Assembly: GCF_947632075.1 (NCBI RefSeq)
Contig: NZ_CANRNX010000004.1
Coordinates: forward strand, 1-64,000
Length of the DNA: 64,000 bases
From: an uncultured Flavobacterium sp.
GTDB lineage: Bacteria > Bacteroidota > Bacteroidia > Flavobacteriales > Flavobacteriaceae
Direction: 5' to 3'
Part shown: positions 44,305 to 53,270 of the stretch, piece after piece
How positions within the stretch are numbered: position 1 is the stretch's first letter
Layout of the letters: every line of letters starts with the position of its first letter
Notes under the pieces: generated by a model
Seen by the model: the letters and a program-made list of their open reading frames with translations, nothing else
The model's database searches: none
Told to the model about the DNA's origin: nothing
Position numbers and translations under genes: made by a program

Positions 44305-45750
44305 TTAGTTGATGTCCCACCAAACTTTTACGTTTAAGTCGTCACCACCCATGTTTTGTACTGCTTTTAAGTACTCCTCTTTATTTTGTTGTTTAATATT
44401 TGGAGGATAAGGATAACGTGATGGCATAACACCGTTGTTTGAAATGTTATCTACTAAAGGCATGATTGGGAAACCAGTTCTTCTGTAGTTATTCCATTGC
44501 TGGTTATCGTTAAAATGTAAAGCAAAATGTTTGTGAAGCATAATTTGCTCTAATGTATTGTTGAATTTGTTGTTAGGATTTTCAAAATAATTTTCAGGTA
44601 CTTGAACTTCCCAAGTTTCAATAGCTGCTTTTATACCGTTTTCGTAAGCCGTTTGTGCGTCACCTGCGATTAAGCCTTTAAACATCAATTCAGCTTTTAT
44701 GAATTCAATTTCAGCATACGTCATGATAAAGTTTTTCATTGGTGCAAGTGCTTGCTTATCATTCGGTTCTGAAGGAGCATAATCTATTAAAGCTTCGTTA
44801 CCAAAGAAACCACTTGGCACACCTTTGTAACCAATATCTACCGTATTTTTTTTAGCTTTGGTAGCCCAAATTGGTAAACGAGGATCTTCCATTGCAACTA
44901 AATTATCGATGAAGAATGTAGATAATTTACGAGCTCCACCTCTAAAATCTTGAATACGTGGCCAAGGTGTAGTGTTTGGAGTGATGCCAGTATTTATTAA
45001 AATTGCATTATCTGTATTGCTAGCTATTATCGGATAAGTTTCAGCATTATTTAAAATTACATTTATTTTCTCGAATGATATTCCTGGCTGTGCATCTGAA
45101 ACTTGTAGCAACAATCTTAGGTGGATTGAGTTTGTAAGTTTTCTCCATTTTGTAAAATCATTTGCGAATAGTAAATCTGCTGTATAATTACTTTTTTTAG
45201 AAGTGTCGTATAATGAATTTGCTTCTTCTAAATATTCGAAAATGGTTTTATAGATTTCACGTTGATCATCAAATTTTGGTTGATCTATTCCTAATTCACC
45301 TTTTGATGCTTCTGAAAACGGAATATCTCCAAAACAATCTACCAAGTTTGCGTAGCACCAAGCTTTTAAAGTTAAGGCAACCGCTTTATAGTTTGCATCT
45401 CCTGCTGCTTCTGAAGCTTGAAGCATTTCTTCAATGTTTTTAAGCCAACGGTAGTGGTTATTCCACATGGTTGTTCCAATATTTTCAGTTACGTGATAAC
45501 GATCATATCTTTCCTCAACATCTGAGGGAAACGGAACAACAGTTTGCATTAAAAATGCATTTCTATAGTAAAAAGCAGAATATGAGTTGTGGTTTGTAAC
45601 ACCGTATAAAATTGGATTTAATAAAGTACTAGGACTAATTGCATCTAATCTGTTAGGATCGGTATTAATTTCTTCAAAGTTATTTGTACAACTGTTTAAA
45701 CTTAATGCAGCTATTGCAATAACTAGTATAGATTTTTTTAAATTTTTCAT
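44305..45750 (-). CDS. SusD/RagB-family surface lipoprotein (SusD-like_2 type)
   Basis: A surface lipoprotein of 481 residues that forms the lid of a SusCD transporter and captures ligand. The lipobox is SLNSC, followed by NNFEEINTDPNRLD, the usual SusD-like_2 start. Helical TPR-type pairs (AWCYANLVDCFGDIPFSEA) and the C-terminal NDNQQWNNYRRTGFP motif follow. It lies 12 nt after the SusC gene. The divergent phosphoesterase gene suggests a phosphorylated compound as ligand (inference). Confidence 0.93.
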   Translation of the reverse strand: MKNLKKSILVIAIAALSLNSCTNNFEEINTDPNRLDAISPSTLLNPILYGVTNHNSYSAFYYRNAFLMQTVVPFPSDVEERYDRYHVTENIGTTMWNNHYRWLKNIEEMLQASEAAGDANYKAVALTLKAWCYANLVDCFGDIPFSEASKGELGIDQPKFDDQREIYKTIFEYLEEANSLYDTSKKSNYTADLLFANDFTKWRKLTNSIHLRLLLQVSDAQPGISFEKINVILNNAETYPIIASNTDNAILINTGITPNTTPWPRIQDFRGGARKLSTFFIDNLVAMEDPRLPIWATKAKKNTVDIGYKGVPSGFFGNEALIDYAPSEPNDKQALAPMKNFIMTYAEIEFIKAELMFKGLIAGDAQTAYENGIKAAIETWEVQVPENYFENPNNKFNNTLEQIMLHKHFALHFNDNQQWNNYRRTGFPIMPLVDNISNNGVMPSRYPYPPNIKQQNKEEYLKAVQNMGGDDLNVKVWWDIN

Positions 45751-45762
45751 TTTAATAATGTT

Positions 45763-48700
45763 TTATAAACTTACTTTAATGTTGAAACCATAAGTTGCAG
45801 GTGATGGCATTTGTCCCATTTCAACTCCAGGAACCATGTTTCCTCCATTTAATGCTGCAGTTTCAGGATCGTAGATAGGGAAGTCTGACCAAGTGTATAA
45901 GTTTCTTCCGTAAATACTTAATGATAAATGTTTAAGTTTTGCTTTTTCTAAGAAAGATTTAGGGAAAGTGTAAGTGAAGCTAATCTCTCTAAGCTTAATA
46001 TAAGTGGCATCGAAGCTATTTGATTCAACGTTTGCTCGACGGTAATAATCTGCATAATAACCAGGAAGATCTACTTTAGTTGTGTTTGGACTAAAAGTTC
46101 CGTCTGCATTTTGGATAACTCCATCGCCAATGATGTAGCCATCTTCACGACCAGGTAAAGTACCGTTTAATTTACCGTGTTCCATCATTTTATGATATGA
46201 TTGAGAATATAAAGTACCTCCGAAAGAACCATCTAAAGTAACACCTAATGTAAAGTTTTTATATTTAAAGTTGTTTGACCAACCACCTTTCCAATCAGCG
46301 TAAGCATTTCCAATTTTTTGAACTTCAGTTGGTCTAATTGGTAAACCAGTTGTTTCGTTGTATATGATTTTACCTTCGTCATTTCTTACGAAACCATATC
46401 CGTACATATCACCAGTAGAACCTCCAACTTTACCAATAATACTAACAGTTCCAGAAGTTGCTAAAGTTTGTTCGTCTCCACCTTCAACACCAGCAGCCAA
46501 TTCTAAAATTTCGTTATGGTTTTTAGAATAAGTAAATGAAGTTTTCCATTCAAAATCAGGTGATTTTATTGGTGTAGCATGTACCATAAGTTCAACACCA
46601 CGGTTTAATACTTTACCTGCATTAATATACTTACTTGTGTATCCGGTTGAATAATCTACAGGTACGCGGATAATTTGGTTTTCAGAAATAGTATTGTAGT
46701 AACTGAAATCGAATCCAATACGATCATGTAAGAAACGCATATCTGCTCCAATTTCGAATGAAGTAGTTAACTCAGGTTTTAAATCTCCATTGAATAAGTT
46801 TGTATCAACAACTGCAGAAGCTGCAAAATCGTTATTGTTGTAATATTTATTAACTAAGTATGGGTTTGAATCATTTCCAACCTGTGCCCAAGATCCGCGT
46901 ACTTTTGCGAAATCTATAAATAATGGCATGTTGATGATGTCACTCATAATCACACTTAAATTTGCAGAAGGGTAGAAGTATGAATTATTTTTTGCAGGTA
47001 ATGTTGAAGACCAATCGTTACGAGCTGTTAAATCTAAGAACACACGGTTTTTATATGAGAACGAACCTAAAGCATACATACTGTTTACTGTTTGGTAAGC
47101 ATCATTAGTATTAGTAATTACCGTGTTTAGTGCGTTTGCGAATTTGTAAATTCCAGGAACAACTAAACCGTTCGCTTTAGAAGTCATTTGTTGGAATTTG
47201 TTTACCATGTTGTTTCCTCCTACAGATAAGCTATAGTTAAATACATCTGATTCGTTTCCTTTATAGGTAAGTAAGAAATCTGTGTTAACTTCTTCTTGTT
47301 GAATCATACTTTTTGAGTAGAATCCTTGTGCGAATTTATTTAAATCGTACGGACGCTTTAGTTCACGAACTTCTTGAGAAGTGTTGATTCCTGAACGAAC
47401 CATTAATTTTAAATTCTTAGTGAAGTCAATATCTAAACTTAAATTACCTGTTAAGGTATTGTTGTTCATGCTGTTTAGAACTTCGTAAGCTAATACGTAA
47501 GGATTTTCTAAATATGAACTGAATGGACTGATTTGTTCTGTTTTACTTCCGTCTTTCCATAATGCATATTTATACCAATCTAAATTTGTGTTGGCATTAG
47601 TAAGAATCATGAAGTAAGCGATAGTTTGGTTGTTATAACCTGTAAGTGGTAGGTTATCACTTCCTCTATTTGAGAAGTTGACAGTAGAATTAAGTTTAAT
47701 ATTTTTCGATATTTGATAGTTTGCTTTTGTAGAAATTACAGTTCTATCAAATCCTGTATTAGGCATAACCCATTCGTTTTTACTATGAGTTATCGAAGCT
47801 CTCATTCCACCTTTTTCATTTCCACCTTCAAATGAAATAGTATTGGTTACGGTGTTTCCAGTTCTCCAGAATCCTTTTCTTGAATTCTCGAAATTTTGCC
47901 ACAAAGTTCTTTCGGTACCTTGAGTTTGAGTGACTGGATCATATTGAAAATAATATTGTCCGTCAAACTTTGGACCCCATCCGTGATTACTTTGTGTTCC
48001 AGGACCATCTGCACTTGCACCGAAGGAATAATATAAATCTCCATCTGCATTAAAAGCTTTTCCTGTTCCAGAACCGTATTGTGTTTGGTAATCTGGCCAA
48101 CGTTGAATAACATCAAAAGAAGTATTGTTGTTATAAGTAATTCCTAAACCTGTACTTTTTTTACCAGATTTTGTTGTAATCATGATAGCACCGTTCGCAG
48201 CACGTGAACCATATAAAGCTGTTGCACCTGCACCTTTAAGTACAGTTACAGATTCTATGTCTTCTGGATTAATGTCTGACATTCCGTTACCGAAATCCAC
48301 AGGCGAATCTGCTGATAAATAACCATTTGACTCTCCTGAAGATACCATTCCTGAGTTGATTGGAATACCGTCAACAACGATTAAAGCTCCATTTGCGTTT
48401 GAATCAATAGAACGATTTCCTCTTAATACAACCTGTGTAGAACTCATAGGGCCAGAACCTGCAGAAGTAAATGTCATACCTGCAACTTTTCCTTTCATGT
48501 TATCTACCCAGTTATTAGAGCGTGCGTCTGTAAAATCGTCAGCACCTAATTTTTGTTGTGCATATCCTAATTGTTTTTCTTCACGTTTAATACCTAATGC
48601 AGTAATAACCATTTCTTCCATCTGGTCATTTAAATCTGGAAGCATTCTAATTTCAATATCTTTTTGCCCAGAATAAAACATTTCAAATTCAACGTAACCT

Positions 48701-48993
48701 AAATAGTTTACTACAAGAGTTACCTCATTATTCAAGCTTTCTAAACTAAAAACACCTAATGCATCTGTTTCTGTACCAATAGTTGTTCCTTTGATATGAA
48801 CAGAGGCTCCTTCTAATGGTTTTCCGTTTTCATCTAATACAATACCAGTGATTTGTGTTTCGTTAATATTTAAATTAGAAACAAAAGTGTAATTTGTTTG
48901 ATTTGCATAAATATCTAACGAATTACAAAATACGAGCGATCCCAGTGAGAAAATTCGAATTAGCGTTTTTAAATCGCAGTAATTTTTTTTCAT
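45763..48993 (-). CDS. SusC/RagA-family TonB-linked outer-membrane protein
   Basis: Outer-membrane importer of 1076 residues. It has a signal peptide, then a carboxypeptidase-regulatory-like domain (ITGIVLDENGKPLEGASVHI, about 47-125), the SusC signature VITALGIKREEKQLGYA, and a plug domain. The plug ends near ITVLKGAGATALYGSRAANGA-type residues, here ESVTVLKGAGATALYGSRA. A long TonB barrel follows, with a C-terminal NIKVSL strand. It pairs with the SusD-like lipoprotein downstream. The 209-nt gap to the divergent phosphoesterase gene must hold both promoters. No exact TAnnTTTG for susC is seen there. Confidence 0.95.
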   Translation of the reverse strand: MKKNYCDLKTLIRIFSLGSLVFCNSLDIYANQTNYTFVSNLNINETQITGIVLDENGKPLEGASVHIKGTTIGTETDALGVFSLESLNNEVTLVVNYLGYVEFEMFYSGQKDIEIRMLPDLNDQMEEMVITALGIKREEKQLGYAQQKLGADDFTDARSNNWVDNMKGKVAGMTFTSAGSGPMSSTQVVLRGNRSIDSNANGALIVVDGIPINSGMVSSGESNGYLSADSPVDFGNGMSDINPEDIESVTVLKGAGATALYGSRAANGAIMITTKSGKKSTGLGITYNNNTSFDVIQRWPDYQTQYGSGTGKAFNADGDLYYSFGASADGPGTQSNHGWGPKFDGQYYFQYDPVTQTQGTERTLWQNFENSRKGFWRTGNTVTNTISFEGGNEKGGMRASITHSKNEWVMPNTGFDRTVISTKANYQISKNIKLNSTVNFSNRGSDNLPLTGYNNQTIAYFMILTNANTNLDWYKYALWKDGSKTEQISPFSSYLENPYVLAYEVLNSMNNNTLTGNLSLDIDFTKNLKLMVRSGINTSQEVRELKRPYDLNKFAQGFYSKSMIQQEEVNTDFLLTYKGNESDVFNYSLSVGGNNMVNKFQQMTSKANGLVVPGIYKFANALNTVITNTNDAYQTVNSMYALGSFSYKNRVFLDLTARNDWSSTLPAKNNSYFYPSANLSVIMSDIINMPLFIDFAKVRGSWAQVGNDSNPYLVNKYYNNNDFAASAVVDTNLFNGDLKPELTTSFEIGADMRFLHDRIGFDFSYYNTISENQIIRVPVDYSTGYTSKYINAGKVLNRGVELMVHATPIKSPDFEWKTSFTYSKNHNEILELAAGVEGGDEQTLATSGTVSIIGKVGGSTGDMYGYGFVRNDEGKIIYNETTGLPIRPTEVQKIGNAYADWKGGWSNNFKYKNFTLGVTLDGSFGGTLYSQSYHKMMEHGKLNGTLPGREDGYIIGDGVIQNADGTFSPNTTKVDLPGYYADYYRRANVESNSFDATYIKLREISFTYTFPKSFLEKAKLKHLSLSIYGRNLYTWSDFPIYDPETAALNGGNMVPGVEMGQMPSPATYGFNIKVSL

Positions 48994-49202
48994 TATTAGT
49001 TGTTTGATTTTGTTTCAGCAAATTTCATTCAACTCGACGGCTTAATTCGAATTTTTTCGATTATCAAAAAAGCATTAAATTGTTATGTAAATATTAGAGA
49101 ATATGTGATGTTTCTTAACTTTTTTAAAGATTTGTTAATCTTTATTTTTTTTATACTCTATTAAAATTTATCAGTTTTGCTCAAACTAAAAAACAAATAA
49201 AA

Positions 49203-50768
49203 ATGAATATTAGAAAAATTATCTTGGCAACTTTACTGATGTCTTTTTCAATAGTTCAAGCTCAAGAAAAAGCTCAAGGATATGTTTTTAATGATGGTAA
49301 CCAAAACGGAAAAAAAGAATCAAGAGAAAAAGGAATTCCTAATGTATTAGTAAGTAACGGAGTCGATGTTGTTTCAACTGACGCAAAAGGTAAATACGAA
49401 ATTTCTCTTACAGATGGACAAACACTTTTTGTTATTAAACCAACTTCGTATCAGTTTTTATTAGATGAATATAATTTACCTCAGTTTTATTATAATTATC
49501 GTCCTAATGGTTCACCAAAATCAAAATATAAAGCAATTGAACCAACAGGGAAATTACCAAAAGAAATCAATTTTTCTTTAGTTCCAACAACTGAATCAGA
49601 TGAATTTACAATTTATGCATTTGGTGATCCGCAAGCCTATACTTTAGAGGAAATTGAATTCTTTAAAGATGGAATTGTTAATGAAATTGATCAAAATAAG
49701 GCTGTTTTTGGAATAAGTTTAGGTGATTTAGTAGGTGACGATTTAGATTTACACCTTCCGTACAAAAATGTTATGAAGCAAATTGATTTGCCTTGGTATA
49801 ACGTGATAGGAAATCATGATATGAATTACGATGCAACGATCGATGAGCATTCAGATGAATCTTTTGAATACAATTTCGGACCTGCAAATTATTCATACAA
49901 TTACGGTAAAGTTCACTTTATAATTTTAGATAATATCTTGTATCCAGATCCACGCGACGGAAAAGGTTATTGGGGAGGTTTTAGAGAAGATCAATTAAAA
50001 TTTATCGAGAATGATTTAAAATATGTTCCAAAAGATCATTTAATTGTACTTTCTCATCATATTCCGTTAGAAGATAATAACAGTGAATGGTATAGAGTAG
50101 AGGACAGAAACAAATTATTCGATTTATTGAAAGACTATCCAAATACTTTATCTCTATCTGCTCATACGCATCTTCAGCAACAAATTTTCTACGGAAAAGA
50201 TAAAGGATTTAATCGTACAAAACCTCATCATGAATATAATGTTGGGACAACTTCAGGAGATTGGTATTCTGGTGTAAAAAATGAACAAGGAGTTCCGGTT
50301 TCTACTATGAGAGATGGCACACCAAAAGGTTATGCTTTTATCCATTTTGATGGAAATGAATATCAAGTAGATTATAAAGTAGCTGGAAAACCATTAGAAT
50401 ATCAAATCAATGTATTCGCACCGAAGGCAGTTAAACAAAATAAGCGTAGTCGTCATTTCGTATATGCGAATGTTTTTATGGGTACACCAACTGATGAGGT
50501 TTTGTTTAGTGTAAATGATGGTGAATGGAAGAAAATGAAATATACTAATGAAGATGATCCTGCTTATGAAAGTACTTATTATAAATGGGATGTTTCTGAA
50601 AAAGCAATGGACGGACGTAGACCTTCGAAAGCAATGAAATCAACACATTTGTGGTCTGGGAAAATTCCAACAGATTTACCTGTAGGAGAATATAAAGTAA
50701 AAATTAAAGCTACCGATATGTATGGGAAAGTACATTTAGGAGAAACTGTATATAAGATTACTGAATAA
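49203..50768 (+). CDS. Exported calcineurin-like metallophosphoesterase
   Basis: A 521-residue exported enzyme with a signal peptide ending VQAQ. The N-terminal beta-sandwich (about 25-120, GYVFNDGNQNGKKE) is of the MetallophosN type. The central calcineurin-like domain shows the dimetal motifs FGDPQ, GDLVGDD, GNHDMN, LSHHIP and SAHTHLQ. The C-terminal beta-domain (about 400-521) is of the MetallophosC type. It hydrolyses a phosphate mono- or diester outside the cytosol; the substrate is unknown. It is transcribed divergently from a SusCD pair, so uptake and hydrolysis of an organic phosphate are probably linked. The sequence CAGTTTTG about 20-30 nt upstream differs from the -7 consensus by one base. 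Confidence 0.92.
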   Translation: MNIRKIILATLLMSFSIVQAQEKAQGYVFNDGNQNGKKESREKGIPNVLVSNGVDVVSTDAKGKYEISLTDGQTLFVIKPTSYQFLLDEYNLPQFYYNYRPNGSPKSKYKAIEPTGKLPKEINFSLVPTTESDEFTIYAFGDPQAYTLEEIEFFKDGIVNEIDQNKAVFGISLGDLVGDDLDLHLPYKNVMKQIDLPWYNVIGNHDMNYDATIDEHSDESFEYNFGPANYSYNYGKVHFIILDNILYPDPRDGKGYWGGFREDQLKFIENDLKYVPKDHLIVLSHHIPLEDNNSEWYRVEDRNKLFDLLKDYPNTLSLSAHTHLQQQIFYGKDKGFNRTKPHHEYNVGTTSGDWYSGVKNEQGVPVSTMRDGTPKGYAFIHFDGNEYQVDYKVAGKPLEYQINVFAPKAVKQNKRSRHFVYANVFMGTPTDEVLFSVNDGEWKKMKYTNEDDPAYESTYYKWDVSEKAMDGRRPSKAMKSTHLWSGKIPTDLPVGEYKVKIKATDMYGKVHLGETVYKITE

Positions 50769-50792
50769 ATTATTTTTATTCAAGTGTGTGTG

Positions 50793-50824
50793 AAAAAAGC
50801 CAATCCTGCGGGATTGGCTTTTTT
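50793..50824. terminator. Bidirectional terminator between phosphoesterase gene and purE
   Basis: AAAAAAGCCAATCC (50793-50806) pairs with GGATTGGCTTTTTT (50811-50824). It closes the + transcript and the purK-purE transcript. Confidence 0.92.
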
Positions 50825-50829
50825 GTATT

Positions 50830-51312
50830 TTAATTGTTTAAATCTTCGGCTGCTTTTAAAACAGCTTCTTTTAAACCTAATTTATATTGAATCATTTTTT
50901 CTAATAACTCTGCATTTTGACTTGCAAGAATTTGACTTGCTAATAAACCTGCGTTTTTAGCTCCGTTTAAAGCTACGGTTGCAACTGGAACTCCACCTGG
51001 CATTTGTAAGATTGATAAAACAGAATCCCATCCATCTATTGAATTTGATGATTTTACAGGAACTCCAATTACAGGAAGCGGACTCATAGAAGCTACCATT
51101 CCTGGTAAATGTGCTGCACCACCAGCGCCAGCGATAATCACGTTGATTCCGTTTTTATGTGCGTTGTTAGAAAAATCTACTAATTTTTCTGGAGTTCTGT
51201 GAGCTGAAACAATATCAACATGTGTTTCAATTCCAAATTCTTTTAATACGTCGATGGCTTGTTGCATTACTGGCATATCAGAAATGCTTCCCATTACTAC
51301 TGCTACTTTCAT
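50830..51312 (-). CDS. purE: N5-carboxyaminoimidazole ribonucleotide mutase
   Basis: Converts N5-CAIR (the PurK product) to CAIR in purine synthesis. It has 160 residues, normal for class I PurE. Motifs are VVMGSISDMPVM at the N-terminus, VSAHRTPEK with the catalytic His, AGAGGAAHLPGMVAS and LSILQMPGGVPVATVA. It starts 20 nt after the HNH gene, which separates it from its functional partner purK by about 2 kb, with all genes on one strand. No terminator is seen between purK and purE, so co-transcription through the inserted pair is likely. Confidence 0.97.
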   Translation of the reverse strand: MKVAVVMGSISDMPVMQQAIDVLKEFGIETHVDIVSAHRTPEKLVDFSNNAHKNGINVIIAGAGGAAHLPGMVASMSPLPVIGVPVKSSNSIDGWDSVLSILQMPGGVPVATVALNGAKNAGLLASQILASQNAELLEKMIQYKLGLKEAVLKAAEDLNN

Positions 51313-51332
51313 TTATTGTTGTGTTGTTTATT

Positions 51333-51911
51333 TTATATTTGTTCTGGAATCATATTCCAAATGTCAATCTTAAACTCTTCTTGAATGGCTCTCAGATATT
51401 TTATAGAATCTATTTCTAAATCAATTTTTTCTTGAAAATAATCTTCCGCAGAAATGCCTCTTTCGTTAATTCGGTCTTTTCTTCTTTCTATATATTTCTT
51501 TCTGTTTTTTACAAAAATTTCGTCGTTAAGGTTTAATAAGGTTATTAAATTTTTTGTTTTAACGTCATCAGGTTCGTGTAAAAAATATCCGTCAAAATAA
51601 ATTAGCTTGTTCTCAAAGTTTACGTCGTAAGGATTCAAAATCGGCTCAATCCAGTTTGTTCTTTTTAGATTATTTGGTTTATGTTTGACCATATACCAAT
51701 TATAATATGAGTCAGTATCTGAATATTTTAAATTAGGGTTAAAGTGTTCGATATCGACTGCATCATTATCTCCAATATATTCTTCAGTATAGGCACAAAA
51801 GTTTTTTTGTTCTTTAAGAAGAATACTTTTTAGTTTTTGATTTCCTGATTTTTTATATTTAAGTCCGTTTTTGATGATTTCAGAATCAGGTTTTTTAATA
51901 ATTCGCTTCAT
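51333..51911 (-). CDS. HNH endonuclease, PtuB/retron-associated type (Septu effector)
   Basis: A 192-residue nuclease-like protein with no signal. The HNH core is visible: Cys39 in NFCAYTEEYIG, the catalytic His56 in VDIEHFNP, then YYNWYMVKHKPNNLKR supplying the Asn. The first motif is CAYT rather than the CxxC of many PtuB proteins, so zinc binding may be partial. This family (the TIGR02646-like 'retron/Septu HNH') is almost always paired with an OLD-like ATPase, and here the ATPase gene ends 3 nt upstream. Inferred role: phage-triggered nucleic-acid cleavage controlled by the ATPase. No reverse transcriptase is present, so it is not a retron. The nuclease family assignment is firm. The Septu label rests on pairing and motifs, not on a database match. 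Confidence 0.75.
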   Translation of the reverse strand: MKRIIKKPDSEIIKNGLKYKKSGNQKLKSILLKEQKNFCAYTEEYIGDNDAVDIEHFNPNLKYSDTDSYYNWYMVKHKPNNLKRTNWIEPILNPYDVNFENKLIYFDGYFLHEPDDVKTKNLITLLNLNDEIFVKNRKKYIERRKDRINERGISAEDYFQEKIDLEIDSIKYLRAIQEEFKIDIWNMIPEQI

Positions 51912-51914
51912 AAT

Positions 51915-53204
51915 CTAGAAGTTATATTCTTCACCTAATTTTTCTAATTTTTCTGAAATTTTTGCTTTTTTAATTTCATCCTTTTCAAAATATATTTGTT
52001 GTTTTAACTCAATATATTCTTCATATTTCTTTTGACCATATTTATTTATATAATTGATGTTAAAATCATTATTCAAAATATCATTTGGGTCATCTCCAAT
52101 TGGAGAACTTCCTCTACGGACTTTTACATTTCCTTCTTCATCAAAATAAAGGATAAAACGTTCGTCTGGTTCAAAAGCAGCTGCGATAAATGGAGAATGC
52201 GTTGCAATAATAAATTGTGAATTTGGCGCAATCTTTCTATAATTATCCATTAAGTCAATTTGTATATCTGGATATAACGAGCGTTCAGGTTCATCAATTA
52301 TAACAATAGATTCTCTTTCTTTTAATTTATAAAGTGGTAAAAAGGATAATAATAAACCCTTCGTTCCAGTACTTGTGTTCTGGAATGCAATGACCTCGTC
52401 GTTATTTTTTCTTTTGATTGGAATTGAATATTCTGCATTTATAGTATCTACTTCTAAATGAAGTTTTTCTAATAGCGGATTTAATTTATCTGCTAATAAT
52501 TTTAATTCATTAGGATTTTCGCTTTGCCATTTTTCAAATTCTTTTTGTAATTTTTTTGTATCTGCTAAAAGTCCTTTATAAATTAATTCAGTCATTTTTT
52601 GATTGAATTTTTTTCTATAATTGAGTATTTCTGATAACAGATAGAGCCAAACCTCAACTTCAACTTTGTTATCAAAAGTCATATGAGATGTTGTTTTGTA
52701 GTAATTTAATATTTTTTGTTTTTCTTTGATTTCATCATTGGTTAAATTATCTGATATCTCAAGAGGGCTTAAAGAATAAAAATTGATATTATGGTCAGAT
52801 ATAATATTCGATTTAATATAAATAACTTCTTTTTTATCTTTAAAATTAATCAAAGAAGTAACAAGACCTCCATTCGAATTATTAGTGAAGGTTTGATTTC
52901 TATAGTTAATTGTATTATTTATGTAAGATAATTTTTCATTTTTGATATCTAGTGTGAAATTAACTTTGGTTATATTTTGTGAATTAAAAGAAATGTACTT
53001 GTTTTCTATAATTTCAACTTCTAAAGCATATTTCAAGCAATTTGAAATCAATTCAAGAAGATTCGTTTTACCAGTAGCACTTTGTCCAATAAAACAAATT
53101 TTTTCAAGAGGTTGTCCTTTCTTTTCACCTGATTGGTAGGTGAAGTCAAACTCTAAATTTTCTAAATGTTTATATTTTTCAATATGTAAATTCGTAATTT
53201 TCAT
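51915..53204 (-). CDS. AAA/ABC-type ATPase, PtuA-like (Septu sensor subunit)
   Basis: A cytosolic ATPase of 429 residues related to OLD/SMC-type ABC ATPases. It begins MKITNLHIEKYKHLENLEFDF. The Walker A motif is GQSATGKT (residues 40-47), the helical insert spans about 130-260, and the signature-like STGTKG precedes Walker B IVIIDEPE (Asp304-Glu305). The H-loop is ATHSPF (His336). The C-terminal GDDPNDILNNDF and the helix ending LEKLGEEYNF are hallmarks, as I recall, of the ATPases paired with HNH partners in Septu and related systems. No TOPRIM domain is present, which separates it from OLD and GajA nucleases. It starts 66 nt after the purK stop, with no terminator or TAnnTTTG element between. 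It is slightly more AT-rich than the pur genes. Confidence 0.78.
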   Translation of the reverse strand: MKITNLHIEKYKHLENLEFDFTYQSGEKKGQPLEKICFIGQSATGKTNLLELISNCLKYALEVEIIENKYISFNSQNITKVNFTLDIKNEKLSYINNTINYRNQTFTNNSNGGLVTSLINFKDKKEVIYIKSNIISDHNINFYSLSPLEISDNLTNDEIKEKQKILNYYKTTSHMTFDNKVEVEVWLYLLSEILNYRKKFNQKMTELIYKGLLADTKKLQKEFEKWQSENPNELKLLADKLNPLLEKLHLEVDTINAEYSIPIKRKNNDEVIAFQNTSTGTKGLLLSFLPLYKLKERESIVIIDEPERSLYPDIQIDLMDNYRKIAPNSQFIIATHSPFIAAAFEPDERFILYFDEEGNVKVRRGSSPIGDDPNDILNNDFNINYINKYGQKKYEEYIELKQQIYFEKDEIKKAKISEKLEKLGEEYNF

Positions 53205-53270
53205 AAGGCTACTTTTATTAATGATAAATATAATTAATTTAACTCAATACTAAATTCTGATATCTAATTT

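Noticed and set aside
51333-53204. Retron with HNH/ATPase effectors
   Set aside because: No reverse transcriptase and no msr-msd-like inverted repeat structure near the pair.
51915-53204. Gabija (GajA) or OLD nuclease
   Set aside because: The ATPase ends shortly after the H-loop, with no TOPRIM domain, and its partner is an HNH protein, not a UvrD-type helicase.
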